This document shows, piece by piece, positions 5,762 through 7,117 of a stretch of 7,117 nt of DNA. The DNA lies in the NCBI GenBank assembly GCA_965651535.1, contig CBFGSX010000072.1, positions 1-7,117 of the forward strand, in the 5' to 3' direction. Within the stretch, counting starts at the first letter, position 1, and every line of letters starts with the position of its first letter. Position numbers and translations under genes: made by a program. The notes beneath the pieces are model-generated. The model did no database searches and was not told the DNA's origin. It saw only the letters and a list, made by a program, of their open reading frames with translations. The DNA is from JAQGJA01 sp965651535. GTDB lineage: Bacteria > Pseudomonadota > Alphaproteobacteria > Micavibrionales > SZUA-601.

Positions 5762-7051
5762 TCACGCCGCCTTTAGATTCTTGCGATAGGCCAGAATACG
5801 CGCCTCGACTTCAGGGCGGTAGTGTTTCATCAAAGCCTGAATGGGCCAGGCCGAGGCGTCGCCATGGGCGCAGATCGTATGGCCTTCGATTTCTTTGGAC
5901 ACGTCCAACAGCATATCAATCTCGGCGATCTCGGCATTGCCCGTGACCATGCGATTCATCACGCGCATCATCCAGCCCGTGCCCTCGCGGCAGGGCGTGC
6001 ATTGGCCGCAGCTTTCATGCGCATAGAAACGCGCCAGACGCGCGATGATTTTCACGACATCCGTCGTTTTATCCATGACAATCAGACCGCCCGTCCCCAG
6101 AGACGAACCCGACGCCTTGAGGCTCTCGTAATCCATCAACACGGTTTCGCACAATTCCTTGGGCAGGATCGGCGTGGAGGAGCCGCCGGGGATCACGGCC
6201 TTGAGATTCTCCCAGCCGCCGCGGACTCCCCCCGCATGGCGTTCGATCATTTCCTTCATCGGCAGGCCCATTGCCTCTTCGACATTGCACGGCGCGTTGA
6301 CATGGCCGGAAATGCAATAAAGCTTGGTGCCTTTGGATTTTTCCGTGCCAAAAGACGCAAACCATGCGCCGCCGCGTTTCAAAATGTCGGGCACGGAAGC
6401 TATCGTCTCGACATTGTTGACCGTCGTCGGACAGTTATACAAACCCGCCATCGCCGGAAAAGGTGGCTTGTTGCGCGGCATCCCACGCTTGCCTTCCAAC
6501 GATTCCAGCAGCGCGCTTTCCTCGCCGCAAATGTAGGCACCCGCGCCGCGATGCACGGCGATGTCGAAATCCCATCCCGAGCCGCAGGCATTTTTGCCGA
6601 TCAGCCCGGCCTCATAGGCTTCGGCAATGGCCTGACGCGTCTCGGAGGCTTCGTTGGCGAATTCGCCGCGGATATAAATATAGGCCTGGTGTGCGCCGAT
6701 GGCAAAACCCGCCATCAACGCGCCCTCGATCAGCTTATGCGGTTCGTTGCGCAGAATGTCGCGGTCCTTGCACGTGCCCGGCTCGGACTCGTCGGCGTTG
6801 ATGACAAGGTAATGCGGACGGTCGGATTGCTTTGGCATGAACGACCATTTCGTCCCCGTCGGGAAACCCGCCCCGCCGCGCCCGCGCAGGCCGGATAACT
6901 TCATCTCTTCGACGATCCAGTCGCGGCCCTTGGCCAGCACGGCTTTGGTGCCGTCCCAGTCGCCGCGCTTTTTCGCGTCTTTCAGCGCGTGGCTCTGGAA
7001 GCCGTAGATATTCGTGAAAATCCTGTCTTTGTCGTGTAAAGATTCTACCAT
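5762..7051 (-). CDS. nuoF: NADH-quinone oxidoreductase subunit F (NuoF), NADH/FMN-binding
   Basis: The 51-kDa-type subunit of complex I (429 aa, full family length) oxidises NADH through FMN and passes electrons to cluster N3 and then to NuoG. The glycine-rich GLRGRGGAGFPTGTKW (54-69), NADESEPGTCKDRD (85-98) and GAGAYICGEESALLESLEG (169-187) form the FMN and NADH sites. SCGQCTPCREG (347-357) supplies C348, C351 and C354, and C394 in HTICAHGD is the fourth ligand of the 4Fe-4S cluster N3. Nothing is missing. The start is the ATG at 7051 with a good Shine-Dalgarno AGGA 6 nt upstream. nuoE is expected beyond the right edge. Downstream, instead of nuoG, come a palindromic repeat and the DUF1653/S66 pair on the same strand. 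Confidence 0.97.
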   Translation of the reverse strand: MVESLHDKDRIFTNIYGFQSHALKDAKKRGDWDGTKAVLAKGRDWIVEEMKLSGLRGRGGAGFPTGTKWSFMPKQSDRPHYLVINADESEPGTCKDRDILRNEPHKLIEGALMAGFAIGAHQAYIYIRGEFANEASETRQAIAEAYEAGLIGKNACGSGWDFDIAVHRGAGAYICGEESALLESLEGKRGMPRNKPPFPAMAGLYNCPTTVNNVETIASVPDILKRGGAWFASFGTEKSKGTKLYCISGHVNAPCNVEEAMGLPMKEMIERHAGGVRGGWENLKAVIPGGSSTPILPKELCETVLMDYESLKASGSSLGTGGLIVMDKTTDVVKIIARLARFYAHESCGQCTPCREGTGWMMRVMNRMVTGNAEIAEIDMLLDVSKEIEGHTICAHGDASAWPIQALMKHYRPEVEARILAYRKNLKAA

Positions 7052-7057
7052 CTTTTT

Positions 7058-7061
7058 TCCT
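7058..7061 (-). promoter_or_regulatory. nuoF ribosome binding site
   Basis: AGGA on the minus strand with a 6-nt A-rich spacer (AAAAAG) before the ATG at 7051-7049. The palindromic repeat ends only 2 nt upstream of this site, so folding of the repeat in the mRNA could affect access to it. Confidence 0.6.
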
Positions 7062-7063
7062 AT

Positions 7064-7117
7064 CTTGTCATCCTGAGGGCGCAGCGCCCGAAGGATCTCG
7101 GCACTGACCGAGATTTC
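7064..7117. repeat. Palindromic dispersed intergenic repeat, second copy cut by window edge
   Basis: CTTGTCATCCTGAG (7064-7077) is identical to the reverse complement of 5739-5752, and GAAGGATCTCGGCA (7090-7103) is identical to the reverse complement of 5689-5702. Between them is a perfect inverted repeat GGGCGC-A-GCGCCC (7077-7089). The last bases, CCGAGATTTC (7108-7117), look like the start of the returning inner arm, so the element continues past the window. It lies in the leader of nuoF. Confidence 0.8.

Noticed and set aside
5607..5789. Plus-strand 60-codon open frame across the intergenic repeat (contains FAEASADKSLRMT)
   Set aside because: It is a translation of the palindromic repeat plus antisense sequence of the DUF1653 and nuoF ends. 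This peptide pattern is known to me as a recurrent spurious call from this repeat family.
5822..6898. Long plus-strand open frame (358 codons) opposite nuoF
   Set aside because: Antisense shadow of an intact nuoF; no domain features and skewed composition.

Overview
The window is a stretch of bacterial chromosome, most likely alphaproteobacterial. The complex I subunits NuoF, NuoG and NuoH have typical proteobacterial or mitochondrial-type sequences. The NuoG C-terminal tail and the HemB N-terminal 'RLRRLR' region also look alphaproteobacterial. This assignment comes from recognising the proteins by eye; no phylogeny was run. Most genes are GC-rich, but the block at about 4350-5640 is visibly AT-richer.

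Layout, with the minus strand as the main direction of transcription. At the right edge is part of a palindromic intergenic repeat. It is followed by nuoF (7051-5762), then a complete copy of the same repeat family (5752-5640). Next come a DUF1653 small protein gene (5630-5400) and, overlapping it by 4 nt, an S66-family (MccF/LD-carboxypeptidase-like) serine peptidase gene (5403-4348). hemB (plus strand, 3356-4351) runs convergently into the peptidase gene, and their stop codons overlap. hemC (minus, 3204-2266) is divergent from hemB across a 151-bp gap that holds two GC-rich hairpins and a short perfect palindrome. nuoG (2189-141) follows, and the start of nuoH (137 to off the left edge) lies 3 nt beyond it.

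Functionally there are two core pathways. NuoF and NuoG are peripheral-arm subunits of NADH:quinone oxidoreductase (NADH/FMN site and iron-sulfur chain), and NuoH is the membrane subunit at the quinone site. HemB and HemC catalyse two consecutive steps of tetrapyrrole synthesis (ALA to porphobilinogen to hydroxymethylbilane). The unusual point is the arrangement. nuoF and nuoG, normally adjacent, are separated by about 3.6 kb holding a two-gene accessory cassette and a divergent hemC/hemB pair, with hemB opposed to the nuo direction. I see no CRISPR array, tRNA, rRNA, transposase or phage gene. I found no wholly new system; the items most worth checking are the split nuo cluster and the repeats that sit just upstream of gene starts.
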